The position numbers and the translations under genes were made by a program. The notes under the pieces were generated by a model. It saw only the letters and a list, made by a program, of their open reading frames with translations, was not told where the DNA came from and ran no database searches. Shown piece by piece: positions 9,004 to 15,723 of a DNA stretch of 64,000 nucleotides. Source of the DNA: VRUE01 sp036403515 (GTDB lineage: Bacteria; Actinomycetota; Thermoleophilia; Solirubrobacterales; 70-9); contig DASWQV010000016.1 in assembly GCA_036403515.1 (NCBI GenBank), positions 1-64,000 of the forward strand, given 5' to 3'. How positions within the stretch are numbered: the first letter of the stretch is position 1; each line of letters starts with the position of its first letter.

Positions 9004-9074
9004 TTCCTTAGCAAAGTTGTGGATGAGAATTCACTAATTCCGCCGATGCCTCGGCTCATATACGATGGATCGTG

Positions 9075-9097
9075 TGGATCGGCGCCGTGCCGATCCA
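9075..9097 (+). promoter_or_regulatory. Leader stem-loop upstream of the small RHH-like gene
   Basis: A perfect 9-bp inverted repeat, TGGATCGGC and GCCGATCCA, flanks a 5-base loop. It ends four bases before a GAGGGAG Shine-Dalgarno. It could be an operator for the downstream ribbon-helix-helix-like protein or an RNA element controlling initiation. Confidence 0.45.
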
Positions 9098-9115
9098 GAA
9101 GAGGGAGTGCTTCTA

Positions 9116-9178
9116 ATGAAGATCGTGACCGTCGAATGCCCTGGTTTTGGCGAGGCCTTGCCGGAGGGTGCCCGGTGA
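9116..9178 (+). CDS. Possible 20-residue leader minicistron
   Basis: An ATG with a strong Shine-Dalgarno (GAGGGAG, 8 bp spacing) opens a 20-codon frame, MKIVTVECPGFGEALPEGAR. Its TGA overlaps the GTG start of the next gene (GTGA, four bases). The coupling geometry and the good ribosome site argue for real translation. The peptide has no recognisable family and may serve only to load ribosomes onto the following gene. Confidence 0.4.
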   Translation: MKIVTVECPGFGEALPEGAR

Positions 9179-9546
9179 CGCGCCTGGTCACGGTCCAGCT
9201 CAGTGAGTTCGCCTGTTCCGCGGTCGGCGGCGAGGCGGCAAGCGGGGGCGAGCAGCTCTCGGCCAGGATCGTCGCGGCAATTCGCTGTTACCTCAACGAC
9301 AAGGGCTCAGGTGGACTGCGTTGGGCCTATCCGAATTTCCTCGCCGATGAGGAGCAGGCGGGCGGAGAGGTCACCCTGCGACTGGCGATCGACGATCGGC
9401 TCTGGAGCTCACTGGAGCAGGAGGCCGAGTGCCAGGGTGTCACACCGAAGAAGATGGTCACCCACGCGGCCCTCTACGTTGCCGCGGAGGTCGATGCCGG
9501 GAGGGTTACCCGCCGCATCCTCGATGACCTGGCCCAGACCGGCTAG
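9175..9546 (+). CDS. Small protein with two ribbon-helix-helix-like repeats (paralogue of 10430)
   Basis: This 123-residue protein has two similar halves, each reading as a short strand followed by two helices. The first is VTVQLSEFACSAVGGEAAS..LSARIVAAIRCYL and the second is VTLRLAIDDRLWSSLEQEA..VTPKKMVTHAALYVAAEV. The pattern matches Arc/MetJ-type ribbon-helix-helix DNA-binding domains, which usually act as dimers; here the dimer may be built into one chain. The start was set at the GTG that overlaps the upstream 20-codon frame, because the preceding sequence reads as a leader. It is convergent with the sigma gene at 9555 and paralogous to the protein at 10430. DNA binding is inferred, not shown. 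Confidence 0.6.
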   Translation: MTRLVTVQLSEFACSAVGGEAASGGEQLSARIVAAIRCYLNDKGSGGLRWAYPNFLADEEQAGGEVTLRLAIDDRLWSSLEQEAECQGVTPKKMVTHAALYVAAEVDAGRVTRRILDDLAQTG

Positions 9547-9560
9547 AGGTAGGGCTAGCC
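9541..9560. terminator. Convergent hairpin carrying both stop codons
   Basis: GGCTAG at 9541-9546 and CTAGCC at 9555-9560 pair across an 8-base loop. The TAG stop of the plus-strand gene lies in the left arm and the TAG stop of the minus-strand sigma gene lies in the right arm. It is a short candidate bidirectional terminator with no T-run. Confidence 0.4.
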
Positions 9561-10184
9561 TGCCGAGGGCGCGACGACCGGGGCAGCGCCCAGCTCGGTC
9601 AGCTTGGCCTGCAGGGAGCGACGGCCGCGATGATGGAGGCCGTGGACGGAGCTCTCGGACTTTTTCAGCGTGGCGGCGATCTCCACCGGGGTCAGCCCGG
9701 CGATGTGCCTGAGGATCAATACCTCGCGCTGGTCGTCGGGAAGGTGTTCCAGGGCATCGCGAAGGTCGTGGCCACGATCGAGGCTGACCTGGGCGCGGCC
9801 GGTGTCGGCGAGCCTGACTTCCTCGGTCGGAATCGCCCGGCGGACGCGCATGTGATCCAGCGCCGCGTTGCGAGCGACGCGCATGATCCAGGCGGCGAAG
9901 GGAACCTCGCGCTGCTCGTACTTCTTTATCGCCTTCATCAGCTTGGCGAAGATGTTCTGGGTGATGTCCTCGGCCTCGTGGTGGTCTTTCACGAAGCTGG
10001 CGACGTAGCGTTGAACGTCAGGCGCGTAACGGACGTAGAGGAAATGCAGGCCCTCGGAGTCACCGGCCTTGGCGCGCTCGATGGCAACCTGGACGAGCCG
10101 ACCGTTGTCGGACGCTGCCGCAGCATTACCGAGGCTCTTGGCGCCCAGGCCATGCGGGTTGGGGTCCGGCTTTTGACTGGTCAC
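9555..10184 (-). CDS. RNA polymerase sigma factor, ECF-like
   Basis: This 209-residue sigma-70 family protein has only regions 2 and 4, typical of ECF-like factors. Region 2 spans about residues 35-110 (YVRYAPDVQRYVASFV, EDITQNIFAKLMKAIKKYE, PFAAWIMRVARNAALDHMR). Region 4 is at about 140-195 (LRDALEHLPDDQREVLILRHIAGLTPVEIAATL and a helix-turn-helix with KKSESSVHGLHHRGRRSL). The start chosen is a GTG preceded by AGGAGGAG; a longer in-frame extension to 10313 has no such site. No anti-sigma gene with a membrane segment is adjacent. Instead two tandem ribbon-helix-helix-like paralogues flank it. Its target promoters are unknown. Confidence 0.88.
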   Translation of the reverse strand: MTSQKPDPNPHGLGAKSLGNAAAASDNGRLVQVAIERAKAGDSEGLHFLYVRYAPDVQRYVASFVKDHHEAEDITQNIFAKLMKAIKKYEQREVPFAAWIMRVARNAALDHMRVRRAIPTEEVRLADTGRAQVSLDRGHDLRDALEHLPDDQREVLILRHIAGLTPVEIAATLKKSESSVHGLHHRGRRSLQAKLTELGAAPVVAPSAG

Positions 10185-10429
10185 GGCTCTCCTCCTGGAA
10201 AAAAGTCGATGGACTTTGCGGAAACTTTCGCATTGAAGGCTTCCCATCTGAGGCCAGAAGGAATAGTGGCCCTTCGTTTGAAAGTCAATGCCCAATATTC
10301 GTCTAAATTTCATCCCCTAGCCTCAAGTGGGCTGCAAATGCACAGGTATTGGGGCTGAAGTTAGGAGGATTCGAGGCCAACAAGTGAAAATCTTGGGCAT
10401 CTCCCAGTAGTTACTGGAGTGAAAGAACG
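10185..10429. other. Divergent promoter region between the sigma gene and RHH gene
   Basis: These 245 bp have visibly lower GC than the surroundings and carry no convincing gene. Toward 10430 they hold a CCAGTA-GT-TACTGG palindrome and an eight-codon frame (GTG at 10384, good GAGG spacing) that ends at 10410. Promoters for both divergent genes must lie here, but I could not fix clear -35/-10 pairs. Confidence 0.5.
10404..10417. promoter_or_regulatory. Palindrome overlapping the ribosome site of the RHH gene at 10430
   Basis: CCAGTA-GT-TACTGG is a perfect dyad that ends in the GGAG used as Shine-Dalgarno for the ATG at 10430. It is well placed for autorepression by a ribbon-helix-helix protein, or for an RNA hairpin that hides the ribosome site. 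Confidence 0.4.
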
Positions 10430-10750
10430 ATGAAAATTTCTCTTGGGACATTTGCGTGCATGGGAGTCGAGGCTCACTTGGGCTCTGACCTCTCTGTCGG
10501 GGTTCGCGCGGCGCTCGCTGACTACACGCGTCGACTGGGCTCGGCCTCGCCCCCGCTGGAGATCCCGCGCTTCGCCAATCAGGCCGTTTCGCCGGCCAGA
10601 ACCCTCGACCTTTCGGTAAGCGAAGAGACTTCGGCGACGCTCGAGCGTGAGGCGATGCGGCAGAGCACCACCGTAAGCGCGCTGGCCGCCCATTCGGTAC
10701 TGGTCTACCTCGCTGAGGTCGACCGCTTGACACCGCTCAACGCCGCTTAG
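10430..10750 (+). CDS. Small protein with two ribbon-helix-helix-like repeats (paralogue of 9175)
   Basis: This 106-residue protein aligns along its whole length with the 123-residue protein at 9175. The N-terminal half is KISLGTFACMGVEAHL..LSVGVRAALADYTRRLG, a spacer PPLEIPRFANQ matches the paralogue's LRWAYPNFLAD, and the C-terminal half is RTLDLSVSEETSATLEREA..TTVSALAAHSVLVYLAEV. Both halves fit a strand-helix-helix pattern of ribbon-helix-helix DNA-binding folds. It is divergent from the sigma gene across a 245-bp spacer. The ATG follows GGAG at 11 bp spacing. No enzymatic residues are apparent. A regulatory role next to the sigma factor is inference. Confidence 0.6.
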   Translation: MKISLGTFACMGVEAHLGSDLSVGVRAALADYTRRLGSASPPLEIPRFANQAVSPARTLDLSVSEETSATLEREAMRQSTTVSALAAHSVLVYLAEVDRLTPLNAA

Positions 10751-10865
10751 GACGCCGCTGAGGCCTACCAGTGCACTCCTGCGGGGCTCACGCGCCGTCC
10801 GTGCACGCCATTCACCCATTCACTTACTCACAGGTGAAACTATTAGGTATCAGCGCGGCAGAGTA

Positions 10866-11927
10866 TTAGGCGGGCTGACGGGCGCCGGCGAGCACATCGT
10901 CAACGGCGGGCACCGCGACCGGTTCACCCTGCGCGTGCAGTGACTGCTCCAACGCCTCGAGGCCGAGCACGATCTCCACTCCGAGCCTGGCGTTGGAGAC
11001 GGGTGTGGAGCCGTTCCGGATCGCCTCGGCGAAGTCTTTCAGCTCCTGGCCAAGCGGCTCCAGCGCCTCGAGCCGCGGGGCGACCATGTCGCCGGTGCGG
11101 TAGGTCAGCCGGTACTCGCCGAAGTTGGCGGGTGGCTCGGCGAAGTCGAGGCCACGGTCATAGATGCGAACCGAGTCGTCGGAGGCGGTGTCCTCGTACT
11201 GGACCATCTTCTGGCTGCCGACGACGACCATCTGGCGCAGCTTGCGTGGCGCCAGCCAGGAAAGCTGGACGTTGGCCTGGGCGCCGCCCTCGAATCGCAG
11301 GGTGAGGAAGGCGGTCTCGTGGACGCCCTCCTGAAAGACGCTGCGGCCGTTGGCGCTGACCTCGACCAGCGGCTTGCCGAGCCAGTGCAGGAGGATCGAG
11401 AGGTCGTGGGGGGCGAGGTCGAGGACCACGCCGTCTTGCTGGTAGAGGCCGAGGTTCATCCGCGAGGAGGTGACGAAGTAGATCTCACCCAGCTCGTCGC
11501 CGCGGATCATCTCGCGGACCTTGTTGACCGCCGGGCTGTAGAGGAAGGTGTGGCCGGGCATCAGCGTCAGGCCACGGTCCTCGGCGATCGCGACGAGCTT
11601 TGCCGCCTCATCGGATGAGCGCGCCAGAGGCTTCTCGACCATCACGTGCTTGCCGGCTTCCAGGGCCCTGCTGACGAGGGCGAAGTGGGTGTGAGGCGGG
11701 GTTGCGATCGCCACCGCCTCGACCCGTGGGTCGGCCAGCGCGGTATCGAGGTCGCGCTCGATCCAGACGCCCGGGTGGCGCCGGCGGAAGTCTTCGATTC
11801 TGCCCTCGTCGAGCTCGCACAGCCCCATCAGGCGGAACTCGGGGCGGTCGACCACGTTGCGGACGATGTTCGGGCCCCAGTAGCCGTAGCCGACGACCAT
11901 CGTTCCGATTGCACCTGCTGGGTTCAT
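10866..11927 (-). CDS. Gfo/Idh/MocA-family NAD(P)-dependent sugar oxidoreductase
   Basis: This 353-residue oxidoreductase has an N-terminal Rossmann fold (MVVGYGYWGPNIVRN), the family's EKPLA motif near residue 98, and a C-terminal alpha/beta domain with the active-site-region sequence VVLDLAPHDLSILLHWLG. Such enzymes oxidise or reduce sugar hydroxyls. In this setting a role like WbpB (oxidation at C3 of UDP-GlcNAc uronate) is possible because partner enzymes WbpA-, WbpD-, WbpE- and WbpI-like are encoded elsewhere in the cluster. Its ATG overlaps the stop of the upstream sugar transferase by four bases, so the two are co-translated. A second family member at 13820 competes for the same role. 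Confidence 0.85.
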   Translation of the reverse strand: MNPAGAIGTMVVGYGYWGPNIVRNVVDRPEFRLMGLCELDEGRIEDFRRRHPGVWIERDLDTALADPRVEAVAIATPPHTHFALVSRALEAGKHVMVEKPLARSSDEAAKLVAIAEDRGLTLMPGHTFLYSPAVNKVREMIRGDELGEIYFVTSSRMNLGLYQQDGVVLDLAPHDLSILLHWLGKPLVEVSANGRSVFQEGVHETAFLTLRFEGGAQANVQLSWLAPRKLRQMVVVGSQKMVQYEDTASDDSVRIYDRGLDFAEPPANFGEYRLTYRTGDMVAPRLEALEPLGQELKDFAEAIRNGSTPVSNARLGVEIVLGLEALEQSLHAQGEPVAVPAVDDVLAGARQPA

Positions 11928-12607
11928 GCGGCACCTCTCCTTGCGAGCACTGTGAGTGGGGTTCGGGCGAGAATCGAGAGATCGAGCGGCAGCGAGCGCC
12001 TTTCGGCGTAGTCGATGTCGAGCCGCACCATTTCCTCGTAGGTGCGCTCGTTGCGACCGCTGACCTGCCAGAGGCCGGTCAGGCCCGGCTTTACTGAGAA
12101 GCGTTTGAGGTACCAGCTCGGGTACTCGGCGACCTCGTAGGCGATCGCTGGGCGCGGCCCGACCAGGGCCATGTCGCCGGCGATGACGTTGAAGAGCTGC
12201 GGCAGCTCATCGAGGCTCCACTTGCGGATCCAGCGACCGACCGGCGTGATGCGGTCGTCGACGGCGAGCTTGTAGAGGTCTTTGCGACCGCCATCGGCGG
12301 CCTGGCCGTTGATCAGCGCGGTGACGTACTCGCGGTGACCGCGGGGGTCGGCGTCGACCCGCATGCTGCGGAACTTGTAGAGGGTGAACTCGTGCTGCCC
12401 ATAGCCGACCCTGCGCTGGCGAAAGAGCGCTGGGCCGCGGCTGTCGAGGCGGATCGCGATCGTCAGGGCAAGGAGCAGCGGAGAGAGCACGATCACTATC
12501 GAGGTGGCGAGAATCAGATCGACGGTGCGCCTGACCAGCGCTTGCCAATCCGGCCCGCGGGCGCTGCGATTGACCGGCTGCTTGCTTGTCAGTTGGTGTG
12601 CCTCCAT
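11924..12607 (-). CDS. Undecaprenyl-phosphate sugar-1-phosphate transferase (polyprenol PHPT family)
   Basis: This 227-residue membrane-anchored transferase would start the polysaccharide repeat unit by moving a sugar-1-phosphate from a nucleotide sugar to undecaprenyl phosphate. It has one membrane helix near residues 27-49 and the conserved catalytic block: LFRQRRVGYGQ, FTLYKFRSM, WIRKWSLDELPQLFNV and GDMALVGPRPA, then FSVKPGLTGLWQVSGRN. It is the short single-helix form, without the multi-helix N-terminal half of WbaP-like enzymes. The ATG at 12607 was preferred over an upstream TTG at 12730, because the family fold begins just after it. It is divergent from the epimerase gene at 12763. 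Confidence 0.9.
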   Translation of the reverse strand: MEAHQLTSKQPVNRSARGPDWQALVRRTVDLILATSIVIVLSPLLLALTIAIRLDSRGPALFRQRRVGYGQHEFTLYKFRSMRVDADPRGHREYVTALINGQAADGGRKDLYKLAVDDRITPVGRWIRKWSLDELPQLFNVIAGDMALVGPRPAIAYEVAEYPSWYLKRFSVKPGLTGLWQVSGRNERTYEEMVRLDIDYAERRSLPLDLSILARTPLTVLARRGAA

Positions 12608-12762
12608 CTCGCTCACCGGATAAACGGCGCCGACCTGGGAAGGCTTGCATCGGGAGATGACCCGAAGGCTGAAAAAGGTCGGGTTGTCCTGTCCGACACC
12701 GCCGTGCCGAAAATCTCTTCGCCGGCGCAAAAAGACCGGCCGCTCGGCTGCGTTGATTCAGC

Positions 12763-13827
12763 GTGGCCCCCCGAATCGCCTCAATCATCGGCTCCCGGCC
12801 TGAGATCGTTCAGGCGGCGCCGCTCTCGCTGGCTTTCGCGAACTGCGTCGAGGAGATCCTCGTGCACACCGGCCAGCACTACGACCCGGCGCTCTCGGAC
12901 CTGCAGATCGCCGACCTCAAGCTTCCCTTGCCAGCGCACAACCTCGGTGTCGGCTCGCTCCCCAATGCGGAGAGCGTCGCCGTGGCCGAGGATCGGATCG
13001 CCCGCGTGATCGAGACCGAGAGGCCCGACGCCGTTCTCGTCCGCGGCGATACCAACGCGACCGTCGCCGGCGCGAGGGCCGCTGTGGCCGCGGGTGTTCC
13101 ACTGCTTCACGTCGAGGCCGGCCTGCGCAGCTACCGCGACGACATGCCCGAGGAGGCAAACCGGATCGAGACCGACCGGCTCTCCGAGTTTCTCTTCGCT
13201 CCTTGCGAGCACGCCCGCGAGGTGCTCCTCCAAGAGGAAGTGCCCGGGACCGTGCGGGTCACTGGCGACGTTCTCGCCGATGTCCTGCTCTCGACCCGCG
13301 ATCGCCTGCCCGAGGGTGGCGAGCAGGGCGAGTACGTGCTCGCGACCGCCCACCGCAACTACAACACCGATTCCCCGGAGCGCCTGGGCGCGGTTCTGGC
13401 CTGCCTCGAGGCTGCCGAGCAGCGCGTGATCTTTCCCCTGCACCCGCGCACCCGCAAGAGTCTCGAGGCATGGGGGCTGGCGGTGCCGCCCAACGTCGAG
13501 GTCCGTGACGCAGTCACCTACACCGAGATGCTGACCCTCGAGCGTGGCGCCGCGGCGATCGCCACCGATTCAGGTGGCGTGCAGCGCGAGGCCTACCTCT
13601 GGGGCGTGCCCTGCATCACGATGCGCGAGGAGACCGAGTGGATCGAGACCGTCTCGACCGGCTGGAACACTCTGGTCGGCGTTGACGCCGAGCAGTTCCG
13701 CGCGGCCCTCTCCAAGCCTTCCCCACAATCGCGGCCGCCGATCTTCGGCGACGGCAACGCGGCCGAGCGAATCGCCGAGCTGACCGTCTCGCACCTCGAC
13801 CGAGCCCTGGAGAGGTCAGTTGTCTGA
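12763..13827 (+). CDS. UDP-N-acetylglucosamine 2-epimerase family (WecB/WbpI-like)
   Basis: This 354-residue non-hydrolysing epimerase inverts C2 of a UDP-HexNAc. Family motifs visible are IIGSRPEIVQAAPLS at the N-terminus, HTGQHYD, VRGDTNAT, HVEAGLRS, PEEANRIETDRLS and the C-terminal TDSGGVQREAYLWGVPCITMREETEWIET. The RPEIVQAAPLS and ETEWIET..GWNTLVG wording is closer to WbpI-type enzymes, which act on UDP-GlcNAc(3NAc)A, than to WecB. With the dehydrogenase, aminotransferase and acetyltransferase near 54-57 kb it could complete a diacetamido-mannuronic acid pathway. The GTG start follows a 155-bp divergent promoter region. It overlaps the next gene by 8 bp. Confidence 0.88.
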   Translation: MAPRIASIIGSRPEIVQAAPLSLAFANCVEEILVHTGQHYDPALSDLQIADLKLPLPAHNLGVGSLPNAESVAVAEDRIARVIETERPDAVLVRGDTNATVAGARAAVAAGVPLLHVEAGLRSYRDDMPEEANRIETDRLSEFLFAPCEHAREVLLQEEVPGTVRVTGDVLADVLLSTRDRLPEGGEQGEYVLATAHRNYNTDSPERLGAVLACLEAAEQRVIFPLHPRTRKSLEAWGLAVPPNVEVRDAVTYTEMLTLERGAAAIATDSGGVQREAYLWGVPCITMREETEWIETVSTGWNTLVGVDAEQFRAALSKPSPQSRPPIFGDGNAAERIAELTVSHLDRALERSVV

Positions 13828-14878
13828 ACAGCTGAGAATCGGCGTCGTCGGCTGCGGCCGGATGGGGGCTTTCCACATTCGCAACTACGGCCAGCTCGAT
13901 TGCGCCCGCCTGGTCGCCGTCGCGGATCCCAGCCGCGAGGCGCGCCGCAAGGTGCTCGGCGAGACGCGCGTCCTCGAGTACTCCGACTGGCGCGACATGA
14001 TCGAGCACGGCGAAGACGAGCTCGACGCGATCTCGATCGCCTCCCCTTCGGAGCTGCACGCGACGATCGCGCTCGAGGCGCTTGCCGCCGGCCTCCACGT
14101 CCTGGTCGAGAAGCCGATTGCGACGACCCTTCCCGACGCGTTGCGGATGCGCGGCGCAGCGATGGAGGCCGACCGCAAGCTGATGGTCGGTCACGTCGAG
14201 CGCTTCAACCCCGCAGTGGCGAAGCTCCGCGAGCTGGTCGCCGACGGCCGTCTCGGCACGATCTACCGCGCCCATGCGACTCGCGTCGGGCCGCTGCCGA
14301 CGCGGATCCAGGACACCGGCGTGGCGATCGACCTCGCCACCCACGACCTCGACGTGATGCAGCACATCCTCGGCCAGTCGATCAGCGAGATCTACGCCGA
14401 CGGAGGCCGCTTTCTGCACAGCTCCCAGGAGGATCTGCTGACCTGCCTGGTTCGCTTCAGCGCCGAGGGCGAGGGTGACACGCTCGGCCTTCTCGACGTC
14501 AACTGGCTGACCCCGGAGAAGACCCGCGAGATCGTCCTGATCGGTGAGAACGGGCTGCTGCGGGCGAGCTACATCACTCAGGACGTCTGGTTCGTCGAGT
14601 CGCCCAGCGCGCCGCTGCACTGGGACGGCCTCTCGATGCTGCGCGGCGACGGCGAGGGCGCCGCGGTGCGCTTCTCGCTTGCCAAGGCGGAGCCGCTGCG
14701 GGCGGAGCTCGAAGCGTTCTGCCGCTGTGTGCTGGACGACACGCCCGAGCCGGTCAGCGCCCACGATGGCGTCAAGGCGCTCGCCGCGGCGCTGGCGGTC
14801 CGCGAGTCGGCGGCTGTTCGCCGCCCGGTCGAGCTGCTGGCCATTCCCGAGCCCCGACCGCTGGAGGTACTGGTGTGA
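13820..14878 (+). CDS. Gfo/Idh/MocA-family sugar oxidoreductase
   Basis: This 352-residue enzyme has the nucleotide-binding IGVVGCGRMGAFHIRNY, the EKPIAT motif near residue 101, and a C-terminal domain with DTGVAIDLATHDLDVMQHILG. The start codon appears to be TTG at 13820, which overlaps the epimerase stop and has GGAGAGG upstream. It shares the family but only modest similarity with the enzyme at 10866, so the two probably act on different sugars or positions. Its position directly after the epimerase and before a glycosyltransferase, with overlapping ends, supports a role in sugar-nucleotide modification. Confidence 0.85.
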   Translation: MSEQLRIGVVGCGRMGAFHIRNYGQLDCARLVAVADPSREARRKVLGETRVLEYSDWRDMIEHGEDELDAISIASPSELHATIALEALAAGLHVLVEKPIATTLPDALRMRGAAMEADRKLMVGHVERFNPAVAKLRELVADGRLGTIYRAHATRVGPLPTRIQDTGVAIDLATHDLDVMQHILGQSISEIYADGGRFLHSSQEDLLTCLVRFSAEGEGDTLGLLDVNWLTPEKTREIVLIGENGLLRASYITQDVWFVESPSAPLHWDGLSMLRGDGEGAAVRFSLAKAEPLRAELEAFCRCVLDDTPEPVSAHDGVKALAAALAVRESAAVRRPVELLAIPEPRPLEVLV

Positions 14879-15723
14879 TCCGCTTCGTCATCCCGGCCTA
14901 TAACGAGGCCGAAAACATCCCCAGGCTGCTTGCCGACCTGGCCCCGGTGGCGCGTGAGCTCGGCGCCCGCGTGATCATCGTCGACGACGGCTCCACCGAC
15001 GGCACCGCCGACGTGATCCGGGCCCACGCCCGCGACATGCACCTGGCAATCGTCAGCCATACGAAAAATCGCGGCCTCGGAACGGCAATCAACACCGGCA
15101 TCCGCTCGGCGCTCGGCGAGTCCTCCGACGAGGATGCGATTGTGACCCTCGAGGCCGATACGACCTCCGACCTCTCCGACCTACCACGCATGCTCGAGCT
15201 CTTCGAAGAGGGCACCGACGTGGTCCTCGCCTCGGTCTACGCGCCCGGCGGCAAGATCATCGGCGTCGAGGGCTGGCGCCTGGCGGCGAGCAAGTCCGTC
15301 TCCAACACCTTCCGCTACCTAGGTGGCCTGCGGGACATGCACACGCTTTCCTCGCTCTACCGCGTCTACCGCGCCGGAACCCTGCGCCGCGCCGCCGACA
15401 CCTACGGCTACCTGCTCGTCCGCGAGCCCGGCTTCGCGGCGAACGTCGAGTTGCTGCTCAAGCTCTACAACGCCGGCGCCAGCGTCGCCGAGGTCCCGAC
15501 GACGAACGACTGGACCACCCGCAAGGGCCAATCGAAGATGCAACTGAAGCCGACCGTGCTCGCCTACCTCAGGGTGATGGCGGCCCACATGGTCGGGCGG
15601 ATCCAGCCACCGGCGGTTTCGCCGCTGGCCGAGGTGACCGCTCCGCAACATGTTCTCAACGCACCAGCACCGCTGGCCAAGGCGATCGAGCCGGACCGCC
15701 AGCCGCTGCCGCAGACAGGATGA
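14875..15723 (+). CDS. Glycosyltransferase family 2, DPM1-like
   Basis: This 282-residue cytoplasmic glycosyltransferase has the GT-A opening RFVIPAYNEAENIPRLL, the nucleotide-binding VIIVDDGSTDGTADVI, and LEADTTSDLSDLPRML at the metal-binding DXD position (here EAD). The arrangement resembles dolichol/polyprenyl-phosphate hexose synthases, but no C-terminal membrane helices are present. The GTG start overlaps the preceding stop (GTGA), and its own stop overlaps the next ATG (ATGA), so the three genes form one coupled operon. Acceptor and donor are unknown. Confidence 0.85.
   Translation: MIRFVIPAYNEAENIPRLLADLAPVARELGARVIIVDDGSTDGTADVIRAHARDMHLAIVSHTKNRGLGTAINTGIRSALGESSDEDAIVTLEADTTSDLSDLPRMLELFEEGTDVVLASVYAPGGKIIGVEGWRLAASKSVSNTFRYLGGLRDMHTLSSLYRVYRAGTLRRAADTYGYLLVREPGFAANVELLLKLYNAGASVAEVPTTNDWTTRKGQSKMQLKPTVLAYLRVMAAHMVGRIQPPAVSPLAEVTAPQHVLNAPAPLAKAIEPDRQPLPQTG

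Noticed and set aside
9555..10313. Sigma gene start at 10313
   Set aside because: The 43 extra residues lack sigma homology, and a GTG with AGGAGGAG lies at 10184.
12608..12730. Extended sugar transferase start (TTG at 12730)
   Set aside because: The extension has no membrane segment or similarity; ATG 12607 fits the short family form.
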